A stretch of DNA of 64,000 nt from Pseudomonas triclosanedens (lineage in GTDB: Bacteria; Pseudomonadota; Gammaproteobacteria; Pseudomonadales; Pseudomonadaceae), in assembly GCF_026686735.1 (NCBI RefSeq), contig NZ_CP113432.1:4701001-4765000 (forward strand), written 5' to 3'. The position numbers and the translations under genes are program-made. This document shows, in pieces, positions 51,096-59,727 of the stretch. The notes below the pieces were generated by a model that was not told where the DNA came from, searched no databases, and saw only the letters and a list, made by a program, of their open reading frames with translations. Within the stretch, counting starts at the first letter, position 1; each line of letters opens with the position of its first letter.

Positions 51096-52766
51096 ATGAG
51101 CATGTTGAAAGACCCGTCGAAGAAGTACCGTCCGTTCACCCAGATTTCCCTGCCGGATCGCACCTGGCCGGACAAGATCATCGACAAGGCACCGATCTGG
51201 TTGTCCACCGACCTGCGCGACGGTAACCAGTCGCTGATCGAGCCGATGGACGCAGAGAAGAAGATGCGCTTCTTCAAGTGCCTGGTTCAGGTCGGTCTGA
51301 AGGAAATCGAAGTGGGCTTCCCGTCCGCCTCGCAGACCGATTTCGACTTCGTTCGCGAACTGATCGAAGGCGGCCACATTCCCGATGACGTCACTATCCA
51401 GGTGCTGACCCAGGCCCGCGATGATCTCATTGAGCGTACCTTCGAGTCGCTGAAGGGCGCGAAGAAAGCCATCGTCCATTACTACAACGCCTGTGCGCCG
51501 AGCTTCCGCAAGATCGTCTTCAACCAGGATAAGGAAGGCGTCAAGCAGATCGCCATCGCCGCCGGCAAGACCATCAAGCGCCTGGCCGCCGCCGCGCCGG
51601 AAACCCAGTGGGGCTTCGAGTACTCGCCGGAAGTCTTCAGCTCCACCGAGACCGACTTCGCCGTCGAGGTGTGCAACGCGGTGATCGACGTGTTCCAGCC
51701 GACCCCGGCCAACCGCCTGATCCTGAACCTGCCCGCAACCATCGAGTGCGCCACCCCGAACAACTACGCCGACCAGATCGAATGGTTCGGCCGCCACATC
51801 GACAAGCGCGACAGCGTGATCATCAGCCTGCACACCCACAATGACCGTGGCACCGGTGTGGCTGCATCCGAACTGGCGCTGATGGCCGGCGCCGACCGCG
51901 TGGAAGGCTGCCTGTTCGGCAATGGCGAGCGCACCGGCAACCTGTGCCTGGTGACGATGGCGCTGAACATGTACACCCAGGGCATCGACCCCGAACTGGA
52001 CTTCTCCGACATCGATGCCGTGCGCAAGGTCGTCGAAGAGTGCAACCAGATTCCGGTGCATCCGCGCCACCCTTACGTGGGCGACCTGGTCCACACCGCG
52101 TTCTCCGGCTCTCACCAGGACGCCATCCGCAAGGGCTTCGCCCAGCAGAAGGACGACGCCGTATGGGAAGTGCCGTACCTGCCGATCGACCCGGCGGACA
52201 TCGGCCGCAGCTACGAGGCTGTCATCCGCGTGAACAGCCAGTCCGGCAAGGGCGGCATCACCTTCCTGCTGGAGCAGGAATATGGCATCAGCCTGCCGCG
52301 CCGCATGCAGATCGAGTTCAGCCAGGTAGTACAGAACGAGACCGACCGTCTCGGCCTGGAAATGACCGCCGAGCAGATCTACACCCTGCTGCAGACCGAA
52401 TACCTGCAGGCCGTCTCTCCGTTCGGCCTGAAGAACTACCGCCTGCAGGAAGAGAACGGCATCTGCGCCATCGATATCGACGTAACCCACAAGGGCGAGC
52501 AGCACCGCTGGCACGGTAAGGGCAAGGGCACCCTGGAAGCCCTGGTCGCTTCGTTGCCGGTTGACGTCGAGATCATGGACTACAACGAGCATGCCATCGG
52601 CGCCGGTACCAACGCTCGCGCGGCGGCCTACATCGAACTGCGTGTCGAGGGTGGTCGTTCGCTGCACGGCATCGGTATCGATGAAAACATCACCACCGCG
52701 AGCTTCCGGGCGCTGTTCAGCGCTTTGAACCGCGCCGTGACACTGGGGCAAGCAAAGGCCGCCTAA
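51096..52766 (+). CDS. leuA: 2-Isopropylmalate synthase
   Basis: First committed step of leucine synthesis: acetyl-CoA plus 2-ketoisovalerate. The ATG at 51096 behind AAGGA gives 556 residues, the P. aeruginosa length (type 2 LeuA). The HMGL-like barrel has [15 protein letters not shown] and the metal motif [15 protein letters not shown] with [15 protein letters not shown] [15 protein letters not shown]. The C-terminal regulatory domain (about 430-556) is the leucine feedback site. Terminator after the stop. Confidence 0.98.
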   Translation: MSMLKDPSKKYRPFTQISLPDRTWPDKIIDKAPIWLSTDLRDGNQSLIEPMDAEKKMRFFKCLVQVGLKEIEVGFPSASQTDFDFVRELIEGGHIPDDVTIQVLTQARDDLIERTFESLKGAKKAIVHYYNACAPSFRKIVFNQDKEGVKQIAIAAGKTIKRLAAAAPETQWGFEYSPEVFSSTETDFAVEVCNAVIDVFQPTPANRLILNLPATIECATPNNYADQIEWFGRHIDKRDSVIISLHTHNDRGTGVAASELALMAGADRVEGCLFGNGERTGNLCLVTMALNMYTQGIDPELDFSDIDAVRKVVEECNQIPVHPRHPYVGDLVHTAFSGSHQDAIRKGFAQQKDDAVWEVPYLPIDPADIGRSYEAVIRVNSQSGKGGITFLLEQEYGISLPRRMQIEFSQVVQNETDRLGLEMTAEQIYTLLQTEYLQAVSPFGLKNYRLQEENGICAIDIDVTHKGEQHRWHGKGKGTLEALVASLPVDVEIMDYNEHAIGAGTNARAAAYIELRVEGGRSLHGIGIDENITTASFRALFSALNRAVTLGQAKAA

Positions 52767-52800
52767 GCCACGCAAGCCACAGTAATCTGGAAGTCCCTTT

Positions 52801-52833
52801 GCCCCGGACGCCTTGTGCGTCCGGGGCTGTTTT
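52801..52833 (+). terminator. Terminator of leuA
   Basis: GCCCCGGACG / CGTCCGGGGC perfect 10-bp stem with a CCTTGTG loop, followed by TGTTTT. Confidence 0.93.
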
Positions 52834-52855
52834 CGAATTTCGAAGGAGCGAAATC

Positions 52856-53332
52856 GTGACGGACACCTCGCAAGGCAATCCCTTCCAGACTCCCGCTGCC
52901 ATTCTCCAGGACGCGGCCACCACCGATACCGACGAGCCTCTATATCGCCTCGCCGCCGTTGGCATTGCCACTTTCTTCGGCACGCCCATTGCCGGCGCCT
53001 GGGTCATTGTGCAGAACCTCAAGGCACTGCGCCGTGGCCATGAAGCCCGCAACGCCTGGCTGATGGGCATCGGCCTCACCCTCGGCATCTTCCTGCTCGG
53101 CTACTTCCTGCCGGACAACATCTCCGGAACGCCCATCGCTATCGCTTCTGTCTTCGGCATGTACCAGTTCGCCAAGCAGAGCTTTGGCGTAGCACTGGAG
53201 CGACACCTCGCCGGTGGCGGCCAGTGGCGCTCGAACTGGCGCGCCTTCGGCGTCAGCCTGCTGATCCTGCTCGGCGTCCTGGCCGCACTCTTCGCAAGCG
53301 TCTTCATCCTATCCCTGCTCGGCTTCATCTGA
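52856..53332 (+). CDS. Small hypothetical membrane protein
   Basis: I do not recognise a named family. A GTG at 52856 behind AAGGAGCGAAATC gives 158 residues. Four hydrophobic stretches are seen: LAAVGIATFFGTPIAGAWVI, WLMGIGLTLGIFLLGYFL, TPIAIASVFGMYQFAKQ and VSLLILLGVLAALFASVFIL. The N-terminus is polar and acidic. It comes straight after the leuA terminator, so it has its own transcript, probably from a promoter between the two. Confidence 0.8.
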   Translation: MTDTSQGNPFQTPAAILQDAATTDTDEPLYRLAAVGIATFFGTPIAGAWVIVQNLKALRRGHEARNAWLMGIGLTLGIFLLGYFLPDNISGTPIAIASVFGMYQFAKQSFGVALERHLAGGGQWRSNWRAFGVSLLILLGVLAALFASVFILSLLGFI

Positions 53333-53437
53333 TTTCACCCTGCGCAGGCTCGCCTGGAGGCTCCCTCCACAGGGAGTGTCTGTGTGTTGCTGGCCCCGCC
53401 ATACCCTATTCTGGCTAGATCGGCGGCCCGGAAATGA

Positions 53438-53466
53438 AGAAGGCCCCGCTCGGGGCCTTCTCACTT
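53438..53466. terminator. Bidirectional terminator
   Basis: GAAGGCCCCG / CGGGGCCTTC stem with a CT loop between the membrane protein gene and the convergent DUF5629-like gene, touching the latter's stop codon. Confidence 0.8.
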
Positions 53467-53798
53467 CATTCGTCGTCGCCGCTTGCGCTGACGGCACCAA
53501 GGCAGCAGAGCCGGTGCTCCTGGCCGCCGGCGTGGACCAGCCAGCTCTCCTCCTCGGACTGGTAACGCGCCTCCATCACCTCGTTGTAGGTGAAGCGCCA
53601 CTCTCGCCGGTCGCGGCCATCGATGGACTCGATGCGCAGCACCATTTCGTCGCTGGCGAAGGGCTGGTCCGCGTGGGCAGCGGCATCTGCCTGGTCCAGC
53701 AGCGACTCGTTCAGCTCGAACTGCCAGGCATGCAGACCGTCGATCAACAACATGTCGGCGGTCTCCAGTTGATCCAGCAGGTAGGGAGTCGTGGTCAT
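53466..53798 (-). CDS. DUF5629-like small protein
   Basis: 110 residues from the ATG at 53798; a GTG three codons upstream is possible. Acidic cytoplasmic protein with no catalytic motif. The segment DMLLIDGLHAWQFELNESLL and the strand-rich REWRFTYNEVMEARY agree with my memory of the Pseudomonas family DUF5629; I hold that assignment loosely. Follows the DapA-like gene on the same strand after 65 bases. Confidence 0.7.
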   Translation of the reverse strand: MTTTPYLLDQLETADMLLIDGLHAWQFELNESLLDQADAAAHADQPFASDEMVLRIESIDGRDRREWRFTYNEVMEARYQSEEESWLVHAGGQEHRLCCLGAVSASGDDE

Positions 53799-53863
53799 GG
53801 CAGGCACTCGGCAATGGGCAGGCCGTCATGATAGAGCAAAACCCATCGCCGTCCCCTCCTCTC

Positions 53864-54730
53864 CTAATCGCCCAACGCTTCCAAAACCCTGCGCAGTCGC
53901 TCGACCGTCGCCGGAGCGCACGACTGCATCGGCTCGCGCAGCTCATCGGCAATCATCCCCTGCAAGGCCAGCGCCGCCTTGATCGCCGCCGGGTTCGGCT
54001 CGGCGAAGGCCGCCTGGATCCAAGGCAGCAGGCGGTAGAAGGTGCCTCTTGCGGCAGACACATCACCAGAGTCCACCTGGCGCTGCATACGCACGAAAAG
54101 ATCGGCGCGTATGTGGGCGGAGGCGGAAATCGCCCCGGCGCCACCCAGGCACAGGTTGCTGAATATCTGCAGATCCTCCCCCGTCAGCACTTCGACCTCG
54201 CCATCGGCGATCAGCGCGAGGGTGGTTTCGATGTCGCCTGCACAATCCTTGATCGCGGCGATGCGAGGGTGGCGGACAATGCGGCGCAGGGTTTCACGCT
54301 CGATGCGCACCCCGGTGCGATAGGGAATGTCGTAGAGCACCAGCGGCACACGGGAAGCATCGGCCAGTGTGCGGAAGAACACCTCCAGCCCTGCCTGGGA
54401 CGGCCGGATGTAGTAAGGCGCCGGAACCAGCACGCCAGCCAGTGGACGGCTCTGGATCTGCTGCTGGAACGCCAGCAGCTCACGCAGATTGTTGCCAGCC
54501 AGCCCCATGATCACCTGGTGTGGCGGTACCCACTGCAGTACTGCGTCGAGCACTGCGAGTTGTTCGTCATGGCTGAGCGCCGCCGCTTCGCCCGTAGTAC
54601 CGCACACCACGAAGCCCCTGACGCCATCTTCCAGCAGTCGGCTTACCAGGGTGTGCAAGGCAGGGAAATCGATCTCCCCGCCTCGGAATGGCGTGGCCAG
54701 GGCAATCCAGATTCCGCGAAAAGTAGACAT
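53864..54730 (-). CDS. DapA-family aldolase/lyase
   Basis: A 288-residue TIM-barrel enzyme with all the DHDPS catalytic residues at E. coli DapA numbering: Thr45/Thr46 in CGTTGEAA, Tyr133 in LYDIPYRTG and Schiff-base Lys161 in AAIKDCAGD. Arg139 of DapA also aligns in PYRTG. It could make tetrahydrodipicolinate or act on another 2-oxo acid. The location, away from the bamC/purC region that carries dapA in pseudomonads, suggests a second copy. AAGGAG precedes the ATG. Divergent from the aldo/keto reductase. Confidence 0.85.
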   Translation of the reverse strand: MSTFRGIWIALATPFRGGEIDFPALHTLVSRLLEDGVRGFVVCGTTGEAAALSHDEQLAVLDAVLQWVPPHQVIMGLAGNNLRELLAFQQQIQSRPLAGVLVPAPYYIRPSQAGLEVFFRTLADASRVPLVLYDIPYRTGVRIERETLRRIVRHPRIAAIKDCAGDIETTLALIADGEVEVLTGEDLQIFSNLCLGGAGAISASAHIRADLFVRMQRQVDSGDVSAARGTFYRLLPWIQAAFAEPNPAAIKAALALQGMIADELREPMQSCAPATVERLRRVLEALGD

Positions 54731-55063
54731 GCAAAAAACTCCTTGTGGCTGACCGTCTGGTCGCCGTCAGGGAGGGCTGTGGGAATCACGCGGAAGAGCG
54801 CCTTGTGTGTCCTGTCAGCCCATCTGACGGGACAGCACGCCCCGGTCAAATGAGCGACTGTTTCTTCGATTTCTTGGCAACGACGATGCATGCGCCAGCC
54901 AGGGCGGAGAAGCCCGGCAGTGGCAGCGAATGATCGAGGTTGGCAAGCATGGGCAATCCGGTATGCGAATCAGGTCCTGATAGTGCGCAGGCTCGCCTCA
55001 GGCTGTCAACCAGGCACCAGCGTCTATGCTGGATCAACGACAACGCAGTCTTGGAGATGTGAA
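54731..55063. other. 333-base divergent promoter region
   Basis: Between the DapA-like gene (minus) and the aldo/keto reductase (plus). It contains the dyad at 54808-54834 and a weak CTGTCA-N16-TATGCT promoter candidate ending at about 55030 for the reductase. A 34-codon frame on the minus strand at 54846-54950 has a hydrophobic core but no ribosome site, so I do not call it a gene. Confidence 0.45.
54808..54834. promoter_or_regulatory. 27-base imperfect palindrome, possible operator
   Basis: TGTCC T GTCAG CCCAT CTGAC G GGACA: ten of eleven arm positions pair. It sits 78 bases before the DapA-like start with no T-run, so a regulator site is more likely than a terminator. No regulator gene is adjacent. 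Confidence 0.4.
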
Positions 55064-56017
55064 ATGAAGCGTCGCGAACTGGGCCAGTCGGGGCTGGTCA
55101 TTCCGCCCTTGGTGTTCGGCGGCAACGTGTTCGGCTGGTCCGCCGACGAAGCCATGTCGTTCCGCCTGCTGGACGCCCTGCTGGATGCCGGGATCAACTG
55201 CATCGATACCGCCGATGTCTATTCGCGCTGGGTGCCCGGACATGTCGGCGGCGAATCGGAAGCCCTGATCGGCAAGTGGCTGAAGAAAACCGGCAAGCGT
55301 AATCAGGTGCTGATCGCCACTAAGGCCGGCATGGACATGGGAAATGGCCACAAGGGCCTGTCAGCGGTGTACATCGAGCAAGCGCTGGAGCGTTCGCTGA
55401 AGCGGCTGCAGACCGATTACATCGATCTCTATCAGTCGCATTGCGACGACCCGCACACTTCCGTGGAGGAAACGATGGGCGCCTTCGGCGAGGCGGTGGA
55501 GCGCGGCAAGGTCCGGGCCATCGGCGCCTCCAACTTCGACGCCAAGCGCCTGCGCGAAGCCCGGGAAGTCTGCGACCGCCTGAAGCTGCCGCATTACCAA
55601 AGCCTCCAGCCCAACTACAACCTCTATGATCGCAGCGACTACGAAACGCGGCTGGAGCCAACCGTGAAGGAGCTGGGGCTAGGCGTCATCAACTTCTACT
55701 CCCTGGCTGCCGGCTTCCTCACCGGCAAGTACCGTAGCGAAGCGGACCTGGGCAAGAGCAGCGTGCGCGGCTACAAAGTGAAGAATTACATGACCGAGCG
55801 CGGCTTCGCCATCATCGATGCCCTGGAAGAGGTAGCGGGCGGGCTGAGCGCAACACCGGCACAGGTGGCGCTGGCCTGGCTGATGGCACGCCCCAGCATC
55901 ACAGCCCCCATCGTCAGCGCGTCGAAGCTGGAGCAGTTGCCGGACCTGATCGCGGCGGTCGAGCTCAAGCTCAACGAGGAGGCCATGCAGCGCCTGAACA
56001 CGGCCAGCGCCTACTGA
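55064..56017 (+). CDS. Aldo/keto reductase
   Basis: NADPH-dependent carbonyl reductase, 317 residues, (beta/alpha)8 barrel of the AKR family (YajO/Tas-like). The catalytic tetrad is visible: Asp48 and Tyr53 in CIDTADVYSRW, Lys87 in LIATKAG and His126 in DLYQSHCDDP. Start at the ATG at 55064 with GGAG 8 nt upstream; the open frame before it is not coding. Substrate unknown. Confidence 0.93.
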   Translation: MKRRELGQSGLVIPPLVFGGNVFGWSADEAMSFRLLDALLDAGINCIDTADVYSRWVPGHVGGESEALIGKWLKKTGKRNQVLIATKAGMDMGNGHKGLSAVYIEQALERSLKRLQTDYIDLYQSHCDDPHTSVEETMGAFGEAVERGKVRAIGASNFDAKRLREAREVCDRLKLPHYQSLQPNYNLYDRSDYETRLEPTVKELGLGVINFYSLAAGFLTGKYRSEADLGKSSVRGYKVKNYMTERGFAIIDALEEVAGGLSATPAQVALAWLMARPSITAPIVSASKLEQLPDLIAAVELKLNEEAMQRLNTASAY

Positions 56018-56098
56018 GGAAACTATAGGGAACGCCAGACCGCGTGGCATCAATGGCGGCAACGACAGCATGGGTAACGCGCCGACCTGAAACTCCGC

Positions 56099-56134
56099 GC
56101 AGGAGCGCGCCAGGCGCGTGGCACACTCCTACAG
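56099..56134. repeat. REP-like GTAGGAGYG element
   Basis: On the minus strand TGTAGGAGTGTGCCACGC then GCCTGGCGCGCTCCTGC: AGGAG/CTCCT outer arms and GCGC-rich inner arms. This resembles the common TGTAGGAGCG repeats of pseudomonads. It lies in the 127-base gap between the convergent aldo/keto reductase and omega-amidase genes and may help end both transcripts. Confidence 0.5.
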
Positions 56135-56144
56135 GCAAGCGCCG

Positions 56145-56939
56145 TTACGGCTCGATGCTGAACCGGTCCGCATCCAGATTGGCCGGGAAGCGCTCACGGT
56201 AGGCGGCCAGCTCGGCGGCGCTGAGGGAGATATGGAACACGCCGTCGGCATCACCCGCCGCGAGCAGGCTGTCGCCCTGGAAATCGAGCACCTGGCTATC
56301 GCCGGAGTAAGCATGGCCCTTGCCATCCTCGCCCACGCGGTTGACCGCCGCGACGTAGCACAGGTTCTCTATGGCCCGCGCCGGCAGCAGACGGTTCCAG
56401 TGCTGGCGGCGTGCGGCCGGCCAGTTGGCGGTATAGAGCAGCAGGTCGGTGTCCTGTGCATCGCGGCTCCACACCGGGAAACGCAGGTCGTAACAGACCA
56501 GCGGGCGAATCCGCCAGCCCTTCCACTCCAGCAGCACCTGCTGCTCGCCCGGCGTGTAGTGCTTGTGCTCGCCCGCCATGCGGAACAGGTGGCGCTTGTC
56601 GTAGTGCTGCACCTCGCCGTCCGGGCGCGCCCAGAGCAGGCGGTTGCGATGGCTGCCGTCGGCGGCGCGAATGATCACGCTGCCGCAGACCACGGCATCG
56701 AGCTTGGCGGCCTGGCCACGCAGCCAGGTGTAGGTCTCGCCCTCCTCCGCCTCGGCCAGCGCCTCGGAGTCCATGGAGAAGCCGGTGGTGAACATCTCCG
56801 GCAGAATCACCAGATCCGCGCCGCGAGCGTTCTCCAGCAGCGCGTCGAAGCGCTCGCGGTTGGCCTTGGCGTCGTGCCAGACCAGGGTGGTCTGCACCAG
56901 AGCCAGCTTGAGGTCGGGCAGTTGGCTCAGATCGCGCAT
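56145..56939 (-). CDS. Carbon-nitrogen hydrolase, omega-amidase (YafV/Nit2-like)
   Basis: Nitrilase-superfamily enzyme of 264 residues predicted to hydrolyse omega-amides of 2-oxo acids such as 2-oxoglutaramate. The triad is Glu48 (LVILPEMFTTGF), Lys115 (QHYDKRHLF) and Cys149 (RPLVCYDLRFPVW). The start at 56939 overlaps the upstream aminotransferase stop by 13 bases, with GGAAAG just before, so translation is coupled. The pairing with a methionine/glutamine-type aminotransferase supports the omega-amidase role. Confidence 0.92.
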   Translation of the reverse strand: MRDLSQLPDLKLALVQTTLVWHDAKANRERFDALLENARGADLVILPEMFTTGFSMDSEALAEAEEGETYTWLRGQAAKLDAVVCGSVIIRAADGSHRNRLLWARPDGEVQHYDKRHLFRMAGEHKHYTPGEQQVLLEWKGWRIRPLVCYDLRFPVWSRDAQDTDLLLYTANWPAARRQHWNRLLPARAIENLCYVAAVNRVGEDGKGHAYSGDSQVLDFQGDSLLAAGDADGVFHISLSAAELAAYRERFPANLDADRFSIEP

Positions 56940-58075
56940 AGTCTTTCCGCCGCCTGACGCAGCGTCTCCTCTTTTTTGGCGAAGCAGAAACGCACCAGGC
57001 GCATGTCCGCCGGGGCCTGCTGGTAGAACACCGAGACAGGGATGGCGGCCACGCCGTGTTCGCGGGTCAGCCATTCGGACATGGCCACGTCGTCGAGGTC
57101 CGGGCGGATCACCGAGTAGTCGACCACTTGGAAGTAGGTGCCGGCGGCGCGCCGGAAACGGAAGCGCGAGCCTTCCAGCAGGTCGCAGAACAGGTCGCGC
57201 TTGGCCTGGTAGAAGCCTGGCAGCTCGCGCAGGTGCTCAGGGTGCGCCGCCATGAAGTCGGCCAGCGCCCACTGCAGTGGAGTCACGCCGCAGAAGTTCA
57301 CGTACTGGTGAATCTTGCGCATCTCCGCCGACAGCGTCGGCGGCGCCACCACATAGCCGGTTTTCCAGCCGGTCACGTGGTAAGTCTTGCCGAAGGAGCT
57401 GATGACGAAGGCGCGTGGGTACAGTTCGTCGTGGGCCAGCACGCTGGCATGCTGCACGCCGTCATAGATCAGGTGCTCGTAGACCTCGTCACTGATCAGG
57501 TAGATCTCGCGGTCGCGGATCAGCGCCGCCAGGCGGTCGAGGTCCGCACGGTCGATCAGCGCGCCGCTGGGATTGTGCGGGCTGTTGAGGAAGATCAGGC
57601 GGGTACGCGGGGTGATGGCGTCAGCCATGCGCTGCCAGTCGATGCGGAAGTCCGGAAGGCTCAGCGGCACATGCACGCAGCGACCGCCGGCCAGTTCCAC
57701 CGAGGGCTCGTAGCTGTCGTAGCAGGGGTCAAGGACAATGGCCTCGTCACCAGCGCGGATCAGCGCCTGTACCGCGCAGAAGATCCCCTCGGTCGCACCG
57801 GGAACTATGGTCACCTCGGCGTCTGCGCTGACGTTGCGACCATAGAAGCTGGCGACCTTGGCCGCGACCTGTTCGCGCAAGGCCGGCAAGCCGGTCATCG
57901 GGCTGTACTGGTTGTGCCCGGCCATTACGTGGCGGGCGACGGCTTCGAGCAAGGGCGCGGGGCTATCGAAGTCGGGGAAACCCTGAGAGAGGTTCAGCGC
58001 ACCACATTCGGCGGCGAGCTGGGACATGCGGGTAAAAATGGTCGTGCCGACGTTCGGCAGTTTGCTGGTGAGCAT
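56927..58075 (-). CDS. Methionine aminotransferase (YbdL-like)
   Basis: Class I PLP aminotransferase, 382 residues. Start region LPNVGTTIFTRMSQLAAE and NLSQGFPDFDSPA match the YbdL/kynurenine-oxoglutarate aminotransferase group. NSPHNPSGA binds the cofactor, and Lys230 in VISSFGKTYHVTGWKTGY forms the Schiff base. Expected to transaminate methionine, and also glutamine or aromatic amino acids, with the omega-amidase downstream pulling the reaction when glutamine is donor. Lies upstream of the YafV-like gene in a two-gene unit. Confidence 0.92.
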   Translation of the reverse strand: MLTSKLPNVGTTIFTRMSQLAAECGALNLSQGFPDFDSPAPLLEAVARHVMAGHNQYSPMTGLPALREQVAAKVASFYGRNVSADAEVTIVPGATEGIFCAVQALIRAGDEAIVLDPCYDSYEPSVELAGGRCVHVPLSLPDFRIDWQRMADAITPRTRLIFLNSPHNPSGALIDRADLDRLAALIRDREIYLISDEVYEHLIYDGVQHASVLAHDELYPRAFVISSFGKTYHVTGWKTGYVVAPPTLSAEMRKIHQYVNFCGVTPLQWALADFMAAHPEHLRELPGFYQAKRDLFCDLLEGSRFRFRRAAGTYFQVVDYSVIRPDLDDVAMSEWLTREHGVAAIPVSVFYQQAPADMRLVRFCFAKKEETLRQAAERLCAI

Positions 58076-58156
58076 GGCGTGACTACAGGCTGCGGACGAT
58101 AGGTGGAGGGCTCCTACTCTATCGCCTGCAGCCGGGCGCCAGAAGTACGAAAGACG

Positions 58157-59644
58157 TTATTTACGTTTGTCTTTCTTTTTCTTCTCGGCCTTCTTGTGGT
58201 GCGACATCAGCCGGCGCTTCTTGTTGACCTGGCGTTCGGTGAGCTGGGTCTTCTTGCCTTCGAAGGGGTTGTCGCCGCCCTTGTACTCGATGCGGATCGG
58301 CGTACCGACCAGCTTGAGTACACGTCGGTAGGTCTTCTCCAGGTAACGGGTGTAGGCCTTGGGCACGGCATCTACCTGGTTCCCGTGGATCACGATCAGC
58401 GGCGGGTTGGCACCGCCCAGGTGAGCATAACGCAGCTTGATGCGGCGGCCATTGATCATCGGCGGCTGGTGAACCTGGATGGCGTCTTCGAGGATCTGCG
58501 TGAGCTTGCTGGTAGGCCAGCGGGTCACGGCCGAACGGAACGAATCCTGTACCGACTTGTACAGGTGGCCGACCCCGGTGCCGTGCAGCGCGGAGATGAA
58601 ATGGATGTCGGCGAAGTCGGCGAACATCAGCCGGCGCTCCAGCTCGGTCTTCACATAATCGCGCTCGGCCGATTCCATGCCATCCCACTTGTTCAGCGCG
58701 ATCACCAGCGCACGGCCAGTCTCCAGCACGAAGCCCAGCAGATTAAGGTCGTGCTCGACCACACCTTCGCGGGCGTCCATGACGAAGATGACCACGTTGG
58801 CGTCCTGAATCGCCTGGAGGGTCTTCACCACGGAGAACTTCTCCACAGCCTCGAAGATCTTCCCGCGGCGGCGCACGCCGGCAGTATCGATGAGGGTGTA
58901 CTTCTCTTCGTTACGCTCGAAGGGGATATAGATGCTGTCGCGGGTAGTGCCGGCCTGGTCGTAGACGATCACACGCTCTTCGCCGAGCATGCGGTTGACC
59001 AGGGTGGACTTGCCAACGTTAGGGCGGCCGATGATGGCGATCTTGATGCCATCCTTCTCGCTCGGACCGGGGATGCGTTTGGCTTCCTCACCCTCGGCAA
59101 CTTCTTCCAGTTCGCCGGGCAGGTCGTTGTCTTCCGGCGCCTCGGGCTCGGGAGTGAACATGTCCCCCAGGGCTTCCTGGAGCATCTGGGTGATGCCGCG
59201 ACCGTGGGCCGCGGCGATGGGAATCGCGTGGCCAAGGCCCAGCGGGCTGAATTCGGCGCGGGCGATGTCAGGATCAACGGTATCGACCTTGTTCGCCACC
59301 AGGAAGCTGCGCTTGTTCCGCTTGCGCAGGTGCTCGGCGATCATCTGGTCGGCGGCGGTCAGGCCCGCGCGGGAGTCGACCATGAACAGGACAGCGTCAG
59401 CCTCCTCGATGGCCTGCAGTGACTGCTCGGCCATCTTGGCATCGATACCTTCTTCGTCACCGGATATACCACCAGTGTCGATGACGATGAATTTCTTGCC
59501 CTGCCACTTGGCCTCGCCGTACTGGCGGTCGCGGGTCAGACCCGCGTACTCGGCAACGATAGCGTCGCGGGTGCGAGTCAGGCGGTTGAACAGGGTGGAC
59601 TTGCCGACGTTGGGGCGGCCCACCAGGGCTATTACGGGAACCAT
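58157..59644 (-). CDS. der: GTPase Der (EngA)
   Basis: Essential double GTPase needed for 50S assembly. The 495 residues contain two G domains, each with GRPNVGKST (residues 8-16 and about 206-214) and a DTGG/DTAG switch ([24 protein letters not shown]), separated by an acidic linker, followed by a KH-like domain (about 370-465) and a Lys-rich tail ([14 protein letters not shown]). GGAG lies before the ATG. Downstream of bamB with a strong hairpin between. Confidence 0.98.
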   Translation of the reverse strand: MVPVIALVGRPNVGKSTLFNRLTRTRDAIVAEYAGLTRDRQYGEAKWQGKKFIVIDTGGISGDEEGIDAKMAEQSLQAIEEADAVLFMVDSRAGLTAADQMIAEHLRKRNKRSFLVANKVDTVDPDIARAEFSPLGLGHAIPIAAAHGRGITQMLQEALGDMFTPEPEAPEDNDLPGELEEVAEGEEAKRIPGPSEKDGIKIAIIGRPNVGKSTLVNRMLGEERVIVYDQAGTTRDSIYIPFERNEEKYTLIDTAGVRRRGKIFEAVEKFSVVKTLQAIQDANVVIFVMDAREGVVEHDLNLLGFVLETGRALVIALNKWDGMESAERDYVKTELERRLMFADFADIHFISALHGTGVGHLYKSVQDSFRSAVTRWPTSKLTQILEDAIQVHQPPMINGRRIKLRYAHLGGANPPLIVIHGNQVDAVPKAYTRYLEKTYRRVLKLVGTPIRIEYKGGDNPFEGKKTQLTERQVNKKRRLMSHHKKAEKKKKDKRK

Positions 59645-59681
59645 GCGGCTCTCCAGGAAATTTGATTTTCAGAAAACACGA

Positions 59682-59712
59682 CGGCCGCTGCCGTGATCTA
59701 CGGCAGCGGCCG
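59682..59712 (-). terminator. Perfect 13-bp hairpin between bamB and der
   Basis: CGGCCGCTGCCGT / ACGGCAGCGGCCG with a GATCT loop. On the minus strand it is followed by TCGTGTTTTC, a modest T-run, so it may end a share of the hisS-yfgM-bamB transcripts and lower der expression, or act as an mRNA boundary. Confidence 0.65.
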
Positions 59713-59727
59713 GCAGTAACACCCAGC

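Noticed and set aside
54846..54950. 34-codon minus-strand frame with a hydrophobic core (LPLPGFSALAGACIVVA) and Lys tail
   Set aside because: It resembles a tiny membrane protein, but it has no usable ribosome site and lies in a divergent promoter region.
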